Shown here piece after piece: positions 27,559 through 36,469 of a stretch of DNA of 64,000 nucleotides. Origin of the DNA: an uncultured Clostridia bacterium (GTDB lineage Bacteria; Bacillota; Clostridia; Christensenellales; Borkfalkiaceae). The translations under genes and the position numbers were made by a program. Location: contig CANQMN010000006.1 in the NCBI GenBank assembly GCA_947624965.1, positions 1 to 64,000 on the forward strand. The letters are read 5' to 3'. Numbering within the stretch: the first letter of the stretch is position 1; every line of letters begins with the position of its first letter. The notes under the pieces are model-generated. The model did no database searches and was not told where the DNA came from. It saw nothing but the letters and a program-made list of their open reading frames with translations.

Positions 27559-29130
27559 TCAGAACAGCGGCGCGAACGCCTTGGCAAATTCCGTCAGCCC
27601 GCGCCAGACGATGTTTTTCTTCGCGTCCTCCTCCGTTTGGAGCTGCGAAACGGCGAACGTCTGCCCGAAATCTTCTTTGAGCTGTCCGCACACCTTCGCG
27701 CGGTGGAACAGCACCGCGTTCTCGTAGTGGTGGAGAAGGGAACGGTAGTCGAGATTGATGGTCCCCACCACGGCGACGTCGTCGTCCGCGAGGAAGTTCT
27801 TCGCATGGATGAACCCGGGCGTGTATTCGTAGATCTTCACCCCGCCGCGGATGAGTTTGAGATAGTTGGAGCGGGTGAGCGCGAAGGGCAGCTTCTTATC
27901 GGGGATGTGCGGCGTAACGATGCGCACGTCCACGCCGCGCGCCGCCGCGGCAAGGAGCGCGGCGCGCAGGCGGTAGTCGATGATGAGATAGGGCGTCATG
28001 ATCCAAACGTACCGCTCCGCCGTGCCGAGCAAGTCGAGATACACTTCCTCGCCCAGCGAATTGGAATAGAGCGGCTTGGGACCGTCCGCATACGGCTGTA
28101 CGACGCCCTCCCCCCCGAACTTCTCGTACGATTCGGGAATGTATGCGGTGAAGTCCTCCGTCGTGTGCTTCTGCATGTTGAAATGCCTTAAAAACATGAC
28201 GATGAGATTTTTCACCGCCTCCCCTTCGAGCCGTACGCCCGTATCTTTCCAATGCCCGAAGGGATGCGTGATGTTGAAATATTCGTCGGCGAGATTGATG
28301 CCGCCCGTGTAGCCGATCTTGCCGTCTATTACGGCGATCTTTCTGTGGTCGCGGTTGTTGTGCACGTTGGAGACGACGGGCACGAAGGGCGCGAACTTCA
28401 CGCACTCGATCCCCGCCTTTTGCAGGGTCTTATAGTAGCGCACGTGCACCTTGCTCATGCTCCCGATGTCGTCGTACATGACGCGCACCTTTACTCCCTC
28501 GGCGGCTTTGCGCTTCAAGACGTCGAGCACCGCGTTCCACGCGACGCCCTTTCCGATGATGAAGTATTCGAGGAAGATGTACTTCTCGGCGCTTTCGAGG
28601 TCTTTGAGCAAACTTTCGAGGTATGTCTCGCCCGTGGAGAAATATTCCGTCTTGGTGTTTTCATGGGCGACGCAGACGAGGTTCTTCCGGTAAACGCCCT
28701 CGCTCACGCCCTCCCATTGTCCCATCGCTTCCCGCAGCGGTCCCCGCTCCACGGCGCGGATGACGTACCGCTCGTACCCCTTGTGCAGGGCGCGGAAATA
28801 CCGCCGCTGTCTGCGCGAGGGACGGTTGCGGGAGAAGAAGGCGTAGATGACGATGCCGAACTCCCCGAGCGCGACGACGCAGATGATCCACGGCAATTTG
28901 GTATCGGGCATCATATCGCGGTTGACGATGTTGAACACGGTGATAACGAGGATGAGCCAGTGCAGGGCTTCCCATGCGATCCAGATCCAAATGCCCGCGT
29001 CGGGGAACGTATCCAAGAGGAAGGAACGCAAAAACCAGAGCCCCGCCACGATCGCGCCCGCAAAGGCGGTGAACAGCAGGAGGATCGCCAGCGCGACGAT
29101 CGTAAACCGTGAAAAGAATTTTTTCAGCAA
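27559..29130 (-). CDS. cls: Cardiolipin synthase (phospholipase D family); probable TTG start
   Basis: Two N-terminal TMs; HNNRDHRKIAVIDGK and FIHAKNFLADDDVAVVGTINLD HKD-type motifs; GAGGGG upstream of TTG. Confidence 0.9.
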   Translation of the reverse strand: MLKKFFSRFTIVALAILLLFTAFAGAIVAGLWFLRSFLLDTFPDAGIWIWIAWEALHWLILVITVFNIVNRDMMPDTKLPWIICVVALGEFGIVIYAFFSRNRPSRRQRRYFRALHKGYERYVIRAVERGPLREAMGQWEGVSEGVYRKNLVCVAHENTKTEYFSTGETYLESLLKDLESAEKYIFLEYFIIGKGVAWNAVLDVLKRKAAEGVKVRVMYDDIGSMSKVHVRYYKTLQKAGIECVKFAPFVPVVSNVHNNRDHRKIAVIDGKIGYTGGINLADEYFNITHPFGHWKDTGVRLEGEAVKNLIVMFLRHFNMQKHTTEDFTAYIPESYEKFGGEGVVQPYADGPKPLYSNSLGEEVYLDLLGTAERYVWIMTPYLIIDYRLRAALLAAAARGVDVRIVTPHIPDKKLPFALTRSNYLKLIRGGVKIYEYTPGFIHAKNFLADDDVAVVGTINLDYRSLLHHYENAVLFHRAKVCGQLKEDFGQTFAVSQLQTEEDAKKNIVWRGLTEFAKAFAPLF

Positions 29131-29217
29131 AGTGATACGCCCCTCTTTCGTAATGTCTCTTCTATTGTAACGGACAAACCCGATTTCGTCAAGAGCGGAG
29201 GACAAAATTCCATAAAT

Positions 29218-30300
29218 TCACTCCGCACGTTCGTACAGCGTGCACCCGCAGGGAAGGGCGCGCGCCGTAAACGTTCCCCGCAGCGTTACGTCGGCGCGCG
29301 GCGTGTGGAGGGTGCGGAGAGAAGTGCAGTCGACGAACGCCTCCGCTTCGATCTGTTCGGGCGCGACGCCGCAGGCGTCGATCTCCTCGATCATGCGGCA
29401 GCGGTAGAAGGCGTGCGCCGCCAGAACGCCGCCCCGCACGCGGACGGCGCGGAGCGTCTGCGGGACGTCGTAATCCCCGTTTTGCAGGAACCAGTGGGCG
29501 AACAGATCGTCAAACATCGTCCCCTTCCCCGATCTCGCGCTCCCGACGAACGGGACGTCGGCACGGACGAGCGAGCGGCAGGCGCAGAGCGCGCCCGCAT
29601 CCGCAAAGTCGGCGTCGCAGACAAAGAGGTCGGAGACGGGAAGCGCGGCGACTACCCGCCGCCCGCCCGCGGTGTCGAGGCAGACGACGTCCCCTTCCGC
29701 CGCGTAGGGCGCTTCCGCGGTAACGCGCTCCACCGCGCTGCCGAGAAAGCTCGCGGCATTCAGGCGGGCGGCAGTGCAAATGTGCGCCTCCTTCGCGCCG
29801 AGCGAGGCGAACGTCCCTGCGGGGAGGTTGCCCGAGACCCAGACGAACCGCTCGCACGCGCCGCTCATCACGGGGCGGAACCGCGTGCCCGCCCAACCGT
29901 AAAATGTGCCGTCGTAGAGGACGGTCCCGCGCGCCTCCATCGTAAAAGCGACGCGGAAGAGAGGAGCCATCTCTTCCGCGTCGAGCGCATACAGTGCGGC
30001 TGCGTCGCCCGAAACGAGGGCGGCGTGCGCACGTTTTAACGCCTCGGAGGGGACCGCGGCGGAGATCCCCCCGCGCAAGACGAGCGCGTCCCCTTCTTCG
30101 CTCACGCCCGCAAGATAGGGCAGGAGCGCGGAGAGCGGCTCCTCCGTACGGGTCCCGTTCTCCCACGCGCAGGCGTAGCGTTCCGCCCCGCCGGAGACCG
30201 TTCTCGGCAGGGGCAGAAAGAGAGAAAAAGTCGCCGCGAGCGACAGAAGAGCGGCGCAGACGGCATGGAGCGCGGCGCGGAGTTTTCCGCGGTTCACCAC
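29218..30300 (-). CDS. Secreted or anchored protein with BspA-like LRR_5 features
   Basis: Signal/TM then VPQTLRAVRVRGGVLAAHAFYRCRMIEEIDACGV..IEAEAFVDCTSLRTLHTP. Confidence 0.55.
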   Translation of the reverse strand: MVNRGKLRAALHAVCAALLSLAATFSLFLPLPRTVSGGAERYACAWENGTRTEEPLSALLPYLAGVSEEGDALVLRGGISAAVPSEALKRAHAALVSGDAAALYALDAEEMAPLFRVAFTMEARGTVLYDGTFYGWAGTRFRPVMSGACERFVWVSGNLPAGTFASLGAKEAHICTAARLNAASFLGSAVERVTAEAPYAAEGDVVCLDTAGGRRVVAALPVSDLFVCDADFADAGALCACRSLVRADVPFVGSARSGKGTMFDDLFAHWFLQNGDYDVPQTLRAVRVRGGVLAAHAFYRCRMIEEIDACGVAPEQIEAEAFVDCTSLRTLHTPRADVTLRGTFTARALPCGCTLYERAE

Positions 30301-30785
30301 GTCAGGCGGTGCAGTTCTCCCCGCCCGCAGAGTCCCCGGAACGCATTTTGGCGCAGTCCCTCATAGACCGCGACGGCAACGGCGTTGGAAAGGTTGAGCG
30401 AACGGCTCTCCGCGATCATGGGAATGCGCACGCATTCCGCCGCGCGGGAGACAAGAAGCTCCTCCGGGAGCCCCGCCGTCTCTTTGCCGAACACGAGCGC
30501 GTCGCCCTCCGCATACGCCGCGTCCGCATAGCATGTCTGCGCCTTGGTGGTAAAAAGGTGCACGCCCGCGCCCGAAAGCGAGGAGAGGACCTCTTCGAGA
30601 CTGTCGTGCACGTGCACCTCCGCAAGGCGCCAATAGTCCAGCCCCGCGCGTTTGAGATATTTATCCGAAAGTTCAAACCCGAGCGGGCGCACGAGGTGCA
30701 GAACGCACCCCGTCGCGGCGCACGTGCGCGCGATATTGCCCGCATTCTGCGGGATCTTCGGTTCGACGAGGACGATATGGAACAT
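30294..30785 (-). CDS. trmL: tRNA (cytidine(34)-2'-O)-methyltransferase
   Basis: SPOUT signature MFHIVLVEPKIPQNAGNIARTCAATG; VFGKETAGLPEELL; IPMIAESRSLNLSNAVAVAVYE. Confidence 0.92.
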   Translation of the reverse strand: MFHIVLVEPKIPQNAGNIARTCAATGCVLHLVRPLGFELSDKYLKRAGLDYWRLAEVHVHDSLEEVLSSLSGAGVHLFTTKAQTCYADAAYAEGDALVFGKETAGLPEELLVSRAAECVRIPMIAESRSLNLSNAVAVAVYEGLRQNAFRGLCGRGELHRLTW

Positions 30786-30885
30786 GGTTTCCCTCCCCTT
30801 TTTCCCTATTTTACGACAAAATTCGACAAATTGCAAGAAACGCCGAAAAGTTTTTGAAAGAAAGCCGAAAAGATGTTAAAAAACA

Positions 30886-31003
30886 TTGACAATTACGTTT
30901 GAATCGCTTATAATGTCATCGTCGTCCGAGAGACGACCCGAAAAACGCCCACACTTCCCATATTTTTTCTCATTAAAAACCCGAGCCGTAGGCTCGGGTT
31001 TTT
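30886..31003 (+). ncRNA. Candidate small RNA: consensus promoter plus intrinsic terminator, no ORF (predicted transcript ~30921-31003)
   Basis: TTGACA (30886-30891), 17 nt, TATAAT (30909-30914); terminator AAAAACCCGAGCC-GTA-GGCTCGGGTTTTT (30975-31003). Confidence 0.45.
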
Positions 31004-31047
31004 AATCTGCTCTTCAAATCTTGTCCGCGTCCCGCGGGAAAGATCGC

Positions 31048-33009
31048 TTATTCGAGATAGCTGCCCTGCGCGCTCTTGCGGACGCGGAAGAGCTGTACTT
31101 CTTCGCCCGAATTTGCGTCGATATAGGCGACGTACTCCTCGTCCCCGTACGTGCAGAGGAACTCGTAGCACATTCTCTCGCCGCCCGCGGCGGGGATCAC
31201 GGCGCGGTTGGCGGACTGCACGGTGAGCTCGGCGGAGAGGAATTGCCGCGCCTCGCTCTCGGTGAGGTCGGACGCGGTGTCCCGCTCCGTGCCGCCGTTG
31301 AGAAGGTACCCCCGCGCGTCGATGCCGACCACTCTGCCCCGCTGTTCGCAGACGCGGACGCGCACCATTTCGGGATACATCCTCACGCCGTCCCGTACGC
31401 CGACATAGGTGAGATTCGCGACCATGCCGCCGTCCGAGAGCCAAACCGCCTCCACGTCGTCCATGCCGAGCGTCGCAAGGAACTCGCGCGCCAGCGTATC
31501 GCACGTTTCGAGGTCGAAGTTCTTCTGCGTGCATTCCTCATAGGTGTCGAAGAACACGAGCTTCCCGCCGTTCTTCGCGATCTGCACGAAGATCTCCGCG
31601 TCGCTTTCATCCGTGAGCACGTAGTTGTAAGCGGTGAAGTCCCGCGCGATCGTCTCGCCCGTATATTCCGCGCGCTTGACGTTGTACCCGCCGAGATATT
31701 CCTTCGCGAGCTCCTCGCCGCGCGCGGAGGAGATCTCCTCGTACTGCGCCAATTTGTTCTCGCCCACGTTCGCCTGTCCCGAGAAGGGCGCGTCTACGAT
31801 CTCTTCCGGCTCCGCATGCGTGCCCTGCCCGATCTCGCCGAACTTCTGCGACATGCTGCCGTCTCCGCCGTTGAGAAAGTCTCGGAAATCGCGCTCCGTC
31901 ATCGTCGTCGCGAGCGTATTGAGCTCGCCGTACAGTTTGGCGTTGACCTGATAGAGATAGGCGATGGTGTTCTTCTCCGTCTCCGTGAGCGTCTTGCCCT
32001 CCGCGAGCCGCCCCAGCAACATGCGGGCGTATGCGCCCGTGCGGTTGACGAAGGAGGAGATGTCCGTGCTCGTCGCCGCGTCCACGGGGATCTTTTCGAG
32101 CGCGCTCTCCATGATCGCGCTGTCTACGACGATGTCCGTGAGGAGCTTTCTCTGCTCGGCGGCGCCGGAGGCGACGCGGAGCTTATCGAGACTGTCGTCC
32201 AGCCCTTCGGAGACGGAGACCATCTCGTACAGGGTGGCGCGCGCGCCGTTCTCGGCGGAGAGCGAGATCTCGTTCATCCGCACCGCGCCCGCCGTTACGA
32301 CGGCGCCGAGCGCGAGGCACGCCGTGCCCAGCGTGATGACTGCCGCGAGCCAGCCGCCGAACCCGCGGCGGTTTTCCTTGCGCTCCGTCTTTTGTTCGCG
32401 CTTGTGCTTTTTATCCGCCGCTTTGCGGGCGCGCGCCGCCTCTCTCGCCTTCAACTTGTCCTCGCGCGCCTTGGCGCGGGCGTCGTGCTTGCGGCGGCGG
32501 AGCGCGATGCGCTCCTTCTTTTCGCGGGCGATCCGCTTCTGCTTTTCCGCCTTGCTTTCGTTTTTCAGCATCTCGCGGCGGGCGGCGCGCTCGGCGCGGC
32601 GCTCGACGCGCTTTTCTTTGAGCGCGGCTCTTTTTTCGAGCTTTTTCTGCTTGCGTTCGGCGCGACGCTTGGAGACAAGCTCCCTGTGTTCAAGCTTTTT
32701 CTGCTTGATCTCCGCCTTCTTTTCGAGCTTCTTTTGTTTGAGCTCCGCCTTCTTCATGAGCTTTTCTTCCTTCTTTTTTGCCTTTGCCTGCGCCTTGTCG
32801 AGGCGCTTCTCCGCGGCGGCGCGCTCCTTCTTTTCCGCCTTCTTTTGATGAGAGATCGGCTTTTTTGCCGTCTTTTTCGCGGGCGCGCGCTTCTTTTGCG
32901 TCTTTTTGGGCGCGCCCTCGTTCACGCTTTCCGCCGTGAACTTTTTCTCTTCCACGCGCTCCACCTTTTCCGCTCCGCTGGATACGTTATTTCCTATCTT
33001 CTTTTCCAT
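31048..33009 (-). CDS. ypeB: Germination protein YpeB with unusually long basic N-terminal extension
   Basis: C-terminal YpeB/PepSY-type region after a TM; directly follows sleB; first ~220 aa Lys/Arg/Ala/Glu-rich. Confidence 0.82.
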   Translation of the reverse strand: MEKKIGNNVSSGAEKVERVEEKKFTAESVNEGAPKKTQKKRAPAKKTAKKPISHQKKAEKKERAAAEKRLDKAQAKAKKKEEKLMKKAELKQKKLEKKAEIKQKKLEHRELVSKRRAERKQKKLEKRAALKEKRVERRAERAARREMLKNESKAEKQKRIAREKKERIALRRRKHDARAKAREDKLKAREAARARKAADKKHKREQKTERKENRRGFGGWLAAVITLGTACLALGAVVTAGAVRMNEISLSAENGARATLYEMVSVSEGLDDSLDKLRVASGAAEQRKLLTDIVVDSAIMESALEKIPVDAATSTDISSFVNRTGAYARMLLGRLAEGKTLTETEKNTIAYLYQVNAKLYGELNTLATTMTERDFRDFLNGGDGSMSQKFGEIGQGTHAEPEEIVDAPFSGQANVGENKLAQYEEISSARGEELAKEYLGGYNVKRAEYTGETIARDFTAYNYVLTDESDAEIFVQIAKNGGKLVFFDTYEECTQKNFDLETCDTLAREFLATLGMDDVEAVWLSDGGMVANLTYVGVRDGVRMYPEMVRVRVCEQRGRVVGIDARGYLLNGGTERDTASDLTESEARQFLSAELTVQSANRAVIPAAGGERMCYEFLCTYGDEEYVAYIDANSGEEVQLFRVRKSAQGSYLE

Positions 33010-33018
33010 ATCTCCTCC

Positions 33019-33762
33019 TTAAATGGCAAATACGTGTTTGCCGATGACGGTCACCGTTTGGCGGTCGAAGATCCACGCGCTCGTGGCGACCGCGGGATTA
33101 TAGTAATACAGGCACCCGTACGTGGGGTCCCAGCCGTTCATGGCGTCGCGCGCGGCGTTGTACGCCGTTTGGTTGGGTTCGAGGTTGATCTGTCCGTCGG
33201 TCACCGCCGTGAACGCGCCCTGCTGATAGATGACGCCCGAAATGCTGTTGGGAAAGGACGGGCTCTTTACGCGGTTGATGATGACCGCGCCGATGGCGAC
33301 CTGTCCCGTATAGCTCTCTCCCCTGCCTTCCGCATAGATCGCCTTTGCGAGGAGATACAGATCGGACGAGGTATAATTCGACGTACCCGAAGAGGACGAG
33401 CCCGTACTGCCGCCGAGCGCATTGTAAGAACTGTTCATGCCCAGCGCCTTGTAGGTCGCCCTGCCGACCACGCCGTCCGCGGTGAGCCCGTTCTTTTTCT
33501 GAAACGCGATCACCGCCTTCTTCGTTCCCGAGCCGAATATCCCGTCCACGGCTCCCGTGTAATAGCCCCATTGTTTCAATCTGCGCTGGACTTCTTTCAC
33601 TTCGTTTCCCGTGCTTCCCTGACGGAGAACGGCGGTTTCGACGATAGCAGTCTGCGCCGTATCGGCTGTCGTCTCGCGGGAAGCGGTATATGCCGCAACG
33701 CCCGTTGCCGCGCCCGCGGAGAGCGCAAGCGTCAACGCGCCGATTGCCAAAATCTTCTTCAT
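33019..33762 (-). CDS. sleB: Spore cortex-lytic enzyme SleB
   Basis: Peptidoglycan-binding domain plus YLLAKAIYAEGRGESYTGQVAIGAVIINRV. Confidence 0.9.
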   Translation of the reverse strand: MKKILAIGALTLALSAGAATGVAAYTASRETTADTAQTAIVETAVLRQGSTGNEVKEVQRRLKQWGYYTGAVDGIFGSGTKKAVIAFQKKNGLTADGVVGRATYKALGMNSSYNALGGSTGSSSSGTSNYTSSDLYLLAKAIYAEGRGESYTGQVAIGAVIINRVKSPSFPNSISGVIYQQGAFTAVTDGQINLEPNQTAYNAARDAMNGWDPTYGCLYYYNPAVATSAWIFDRQTVTVIGKHVFAI

Positions 33763-33879
33763 AAGAACCTCCTATGCGCAATGTGTGCATTGGAATAATT
33801 TTTATGCGAAATTCGGCGAAAGGCGCAAAAGAAGCCCCGATTTTCCCGCCGAAATGGAAAATCGGGGCAATGGGTGCCG

Positions 33880-34407
33880 TTATTCGCCGAAGAACGACCG
33901 TATGAGCTCGGCGATCTTGCTCTTGTATACGACGGGAACGTTCCCTCCCGTAAAGCACAGCGGGGGATAGACGACGCACCACCAGTTGTCTCCCTCGCCC
34001 GCGCCGAGCTCGACGATGAGCGCGTCGTACACGCCCGCGGGGAGCGTAACGTTCTCATAGACGCGCGTGGGGAACTCCTCCCGGCGGAGCGACGCGCGCG
34101 CCCCGTAGAAGAAGCCGTTCGCTTCGAGCGTGCGCGCGGCGACCTTCTCCGCCGCGGGAAGTTGCTCCCCGATGCGGGAAAGCGCCTCCTCCTTGCCCGT
34201 GCACTGCGCCGCCGTCGGCGCAAGGAATTTCACGATCTCGTCCCGCACGAGATATTTTACGCGCTGATCTTCCTCGCTGTTGGAATTTGCGCGGATGTGG
34301 ATGCGCAGATAGGAGGAACCGTCCCCCGCGTTCTCCCCGCCCGCAAAGGCGAACGCGAATCCGAAGAGCGCAACGACGAGCGCCGCGACGACCAATGCTT
34401 TCTTCAT
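33880..34407 (-). CDS. spoIIR: Stage II sporulation protein R
   Basis: LRIHIRANSNSEEDQRVKYLVRDEIV; GEGDNWWCVVYPPLCF. Confidence 0.9.
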   Translation of the reverse strand: MKKALVVAALVVALFGFAFAFAGGENAGDGSSYLRIHIRANSNSEEDQRVKYLVRDEIVKFLAPTAAQCTGKEEALSRIGEQLPAAEKVAARTLEANGFFYGARASLRREEFPTRVYENVTLPAGVYDALIVELGAGEGDNWWCVVYPPLCFTGGNVPVVYKSKIAELIRSFFGE

Positions 34408-34465
34408 AAAAAATAACCTCCGCTTTTCCTGCGAAGGTTATGGACGGATGATCGAATTTTTATAC
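34405..34465 (-). promoter_or_regulatory. Terminator hairpin carrying the spoIIR SD in its 3' arm, with a sigmaF/G-like promoter overlapping its 5' arm
   Basis: ATAACCTTCGC-AGGAAAA-GCGGAGGTTATTTTTTATG; GTATA-N15-GTCCATAAC just upstream/overlapping. Confidence 0.55.
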
Positions 34466-34474
34466 CTTAACGAA

Positions 34475-35128
34475 TTATTTTGCAAGAAAGCGGCTCTCCT
34501 CCACGAGCCCGAGGAGCTCCTCCGCGGAAAACGTCCCGTCGAGAAGCACGGTCGCCCAGTGCTTTTTGTTCATGTGCCACCCGCGGAAGAAACGCTTTCC
34601 GTCCACAAGGAGATCCAGCTCCTCGGGCGCCATGCGCACGTCGAGGATCTCGGCGCGCCCCTCGCCCGCCGCCCCGAGCTTTTCCCGCTCCGTCGTGAGG
34701 ACGGCGGCGTACCACTTTTGGTTGTCCTTTCGGCGGAACACCGCGTTGTCGGGGAATTTTTCCCAAAGATATTCGGGCTCGTCGCCGTATTTTTCCCGCA
34801 CGAGTTCGATGAGCTCCTTCGTCTGGGCGAAGCGGAACACGTCTTTCACGAAGCAGTTCTTCGCGATCTCGCCGAGCGCGGCGCGATACGCCGCGCGCAC
34901 GCTCCCCACAAATTCCCCCTCCGCCGCCTCGACGAGATGGAGGGTATACGGCTCTTCCGAGAGCGCGTCGGTGAGCGAAGTTTTCACCGCGCCGCCCGCA
35001 ATTTCGACGTCGAGCAGAAACGCGCCGTCCAAAATTTCGGTGCGGAAACGGAGCGCGCCGCCCTCCTCGACGAAACCGTATGCTTTCAGCCGCCCCACGT
35101 CGGGCGACATGTCCCGAAAGAGTTCCAT
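34475..35128 (-). CDS. MmcQ/YjbR family protein
   Basis: C-terminal DNQKWYAAVLTTEREKL..KRFFRGWHMNKKHWATVLLDGTF. Confidence 0.75.
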   Translation of the reverse strand: MELFRDMSPDVGRLKAYGFVEEGGALRFRTEILDGAFLLDVEIAGGAVKTSLTDALSEEPYTLHLVEAAEGEFVGSVRAAYRAALGEIAKNCFVKDVFRFAQTKELIELVREKYGDEPEYLWEKFPDNAVFRRKDNQKWYAAVLTTEREKLGAAGEGRAEILDVRMAPEELDLLVDGKRFFRGWHMNKKHWATVLLDGTFSAEELLGLVEESRFLAK

Positions 35129-36217
35129 TCAAACCTCCGCGCCGAACGTCTCCTCTATGACGCCGCCGCCGAGGCACTGCGTCCCGTCGTAAAGGACGGC
35201 GTACTGCCCCTCCGTTACGGCGCGCTGGGGAACGTCGAAGAAAAGATCCAGCGTGTTTTCCCCCGTCCGCACGGCGCGCACTCCCTGCTCGCCCTGCCGA
35301 TAGCGGAACTTCGCATAGCAGGAGAACTTTTCCTCTCGCGGCGGGAAGGGAATGAAGTTCATGCCCGAGACGCGGCACCCCCGCGAATAGAGCGGGGTCT
35401 CGTCTCCGTGCGAGACGTAGAGCGCGTTGTTCGCGACGTCCTTTTTCACGACGAACCAACGTCCCTCTTCGCCCTTCCGCCCGCCGAGGTCGAGCCCCCT
35501 GCGCTGTCCGAGCGTGTAATACATCAGCCCGAGGTGTTCGCCCACCTCTTCCCCGTCAAGCGTGAAGATTTTCCCCGGCTTCGCGGGAAGATATCCCTGC
35601 AAAAACTTGCGGAAATTGCGCTCGCCGATAAAACAGATGCCCGTGGAGTCCTTTTTGCGCGCCGTCGCCAGCCCGTTTTTGCGGGCGATCTCGCGCACTT
35701 CCGCCTTTTTGAGGGACGCGAGCGGAAAGAGAACGTCTTTGAGCTGCGCCTGCGAGAGTTGGTTGAGAAAATACGTTTGGTCCTTCCCCGCGTCCGCCGC
35801 TTTGAGGAGGCGGTGCACGCCGTTTTCGTGCGAGGCGCCGCAATAGTGCCCCGTCGCAACGAAGTCCGCGCCGAGCTCCCGCGCGTAGTCGAGGAAGGGA
35901 CCGAATTTAATCTCGCGGTTGCACAGAACGTCGGGATTGGGCGTTCTGCCCGCCGCGTATTCTTCGAGAAAGTGCGAAAACACGCGTTCGAGATATTCCT
36001 TGGAAAAATCGACGGAATAATAGGGAATGTCGAGCATTCCGCACACGCGCACGACATCATCGAAGTCGGCGTCCGCGGTGCACGCGCCGTTGCCGTCGCG
36101 CTCCTCCCAATTCCGCATGAAGAGCCCCACGACGCGGTATCCCGCCTCTTTGAGAAGAAGCGCGGCGACCGAGCTGTCCACCCCGCCGCTCATGCCGACG
36201 ACGACCGTTCCGTTCAT
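35129..36217 (-). CDS. mnmA: tRNA-specific 2-thiouridylase MnmA
   Basis: VVVGMSGGVDSSVAALLL; PNPDVLCNREIKFG; DSTGICFIGERNFRKFL. Confidence 0.95.
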   Translation of the reverse strand: MNGTVVVGMSGGVDSSVAALLLKEAGYRVVGLFMRNWEERDGNGACTADADFDDVVRVCGMLDIPYYSVDFSKEYLERVFSHFLEEYAAGRTPNPDVLCNREIKFGPFLDYARELGADFVATGHYCGASHENGVHRLLKAADAGKDQTYFLNQLSQAQLKDVLFPLASLKKAEVREIARKNGLATARKKDSTGICFIGERNFRKFLQGYLPAKPGKIFTLDGEEVGEHLGLMYYTLGQRRGLDLGGRKGEEGRWFVVKKDVANNALYVSHGDETPLYSRGCRVSGMNFIPFPPREEKFSCYAKFRYRQGEQGVRAVRTGENTLDLFFDVPQRAVTEGQYAVLYDGTQCLGGGVIEETFGAEV

Positions 36218-36353
36218 TCGCGCTCCTCCCGAAAAATTTTTCTCTATTTTACCATATTCCCGCAAAAATATAAAGCATTTTTTCCAAAGATATGTTATAA
36301 TGGAGAAGATTTTACGGCGCGCCGCCTTTGCCGCGGCGCTTCCGCAGAGATAT

Positions 36354-36430
36354 GTGTCCGTAGCTCAGTTGGATAGAGCGCAAGCCTCCGGAGCTTGAGG
36401 CCGCAGGTTCGACTCCTGTCGGGCACACCA
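36354..36430 (+). tRNA. tRNA-Arg (anticodon CCG), CCA encoded
   Basis: GTGTCCG/CGGGCAC acceptor; CAAGC-CTCCGGA-GCTTG anticodon arm; TTCGACT T loop; ACCA end. Confidence 0.93.
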
Positions 36431-36466
36431 AAACAGGACAGGCTTTTTGCCTGTCCTGTTTTGGTA
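36428..36466 (+). terminator. Intrinsic terminator of tRNA-Arg
   Basis: AAAACAGGACAGGC-TTTTT-GCCTGTCCTGTTTT. Confidence 0.8.
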
Positions 36467-36469
36467 CGT

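Noticed and set aside
31021-33798. 925-aa plus-strand ORF
   Set aside because: Antisense to sleB-ypeB
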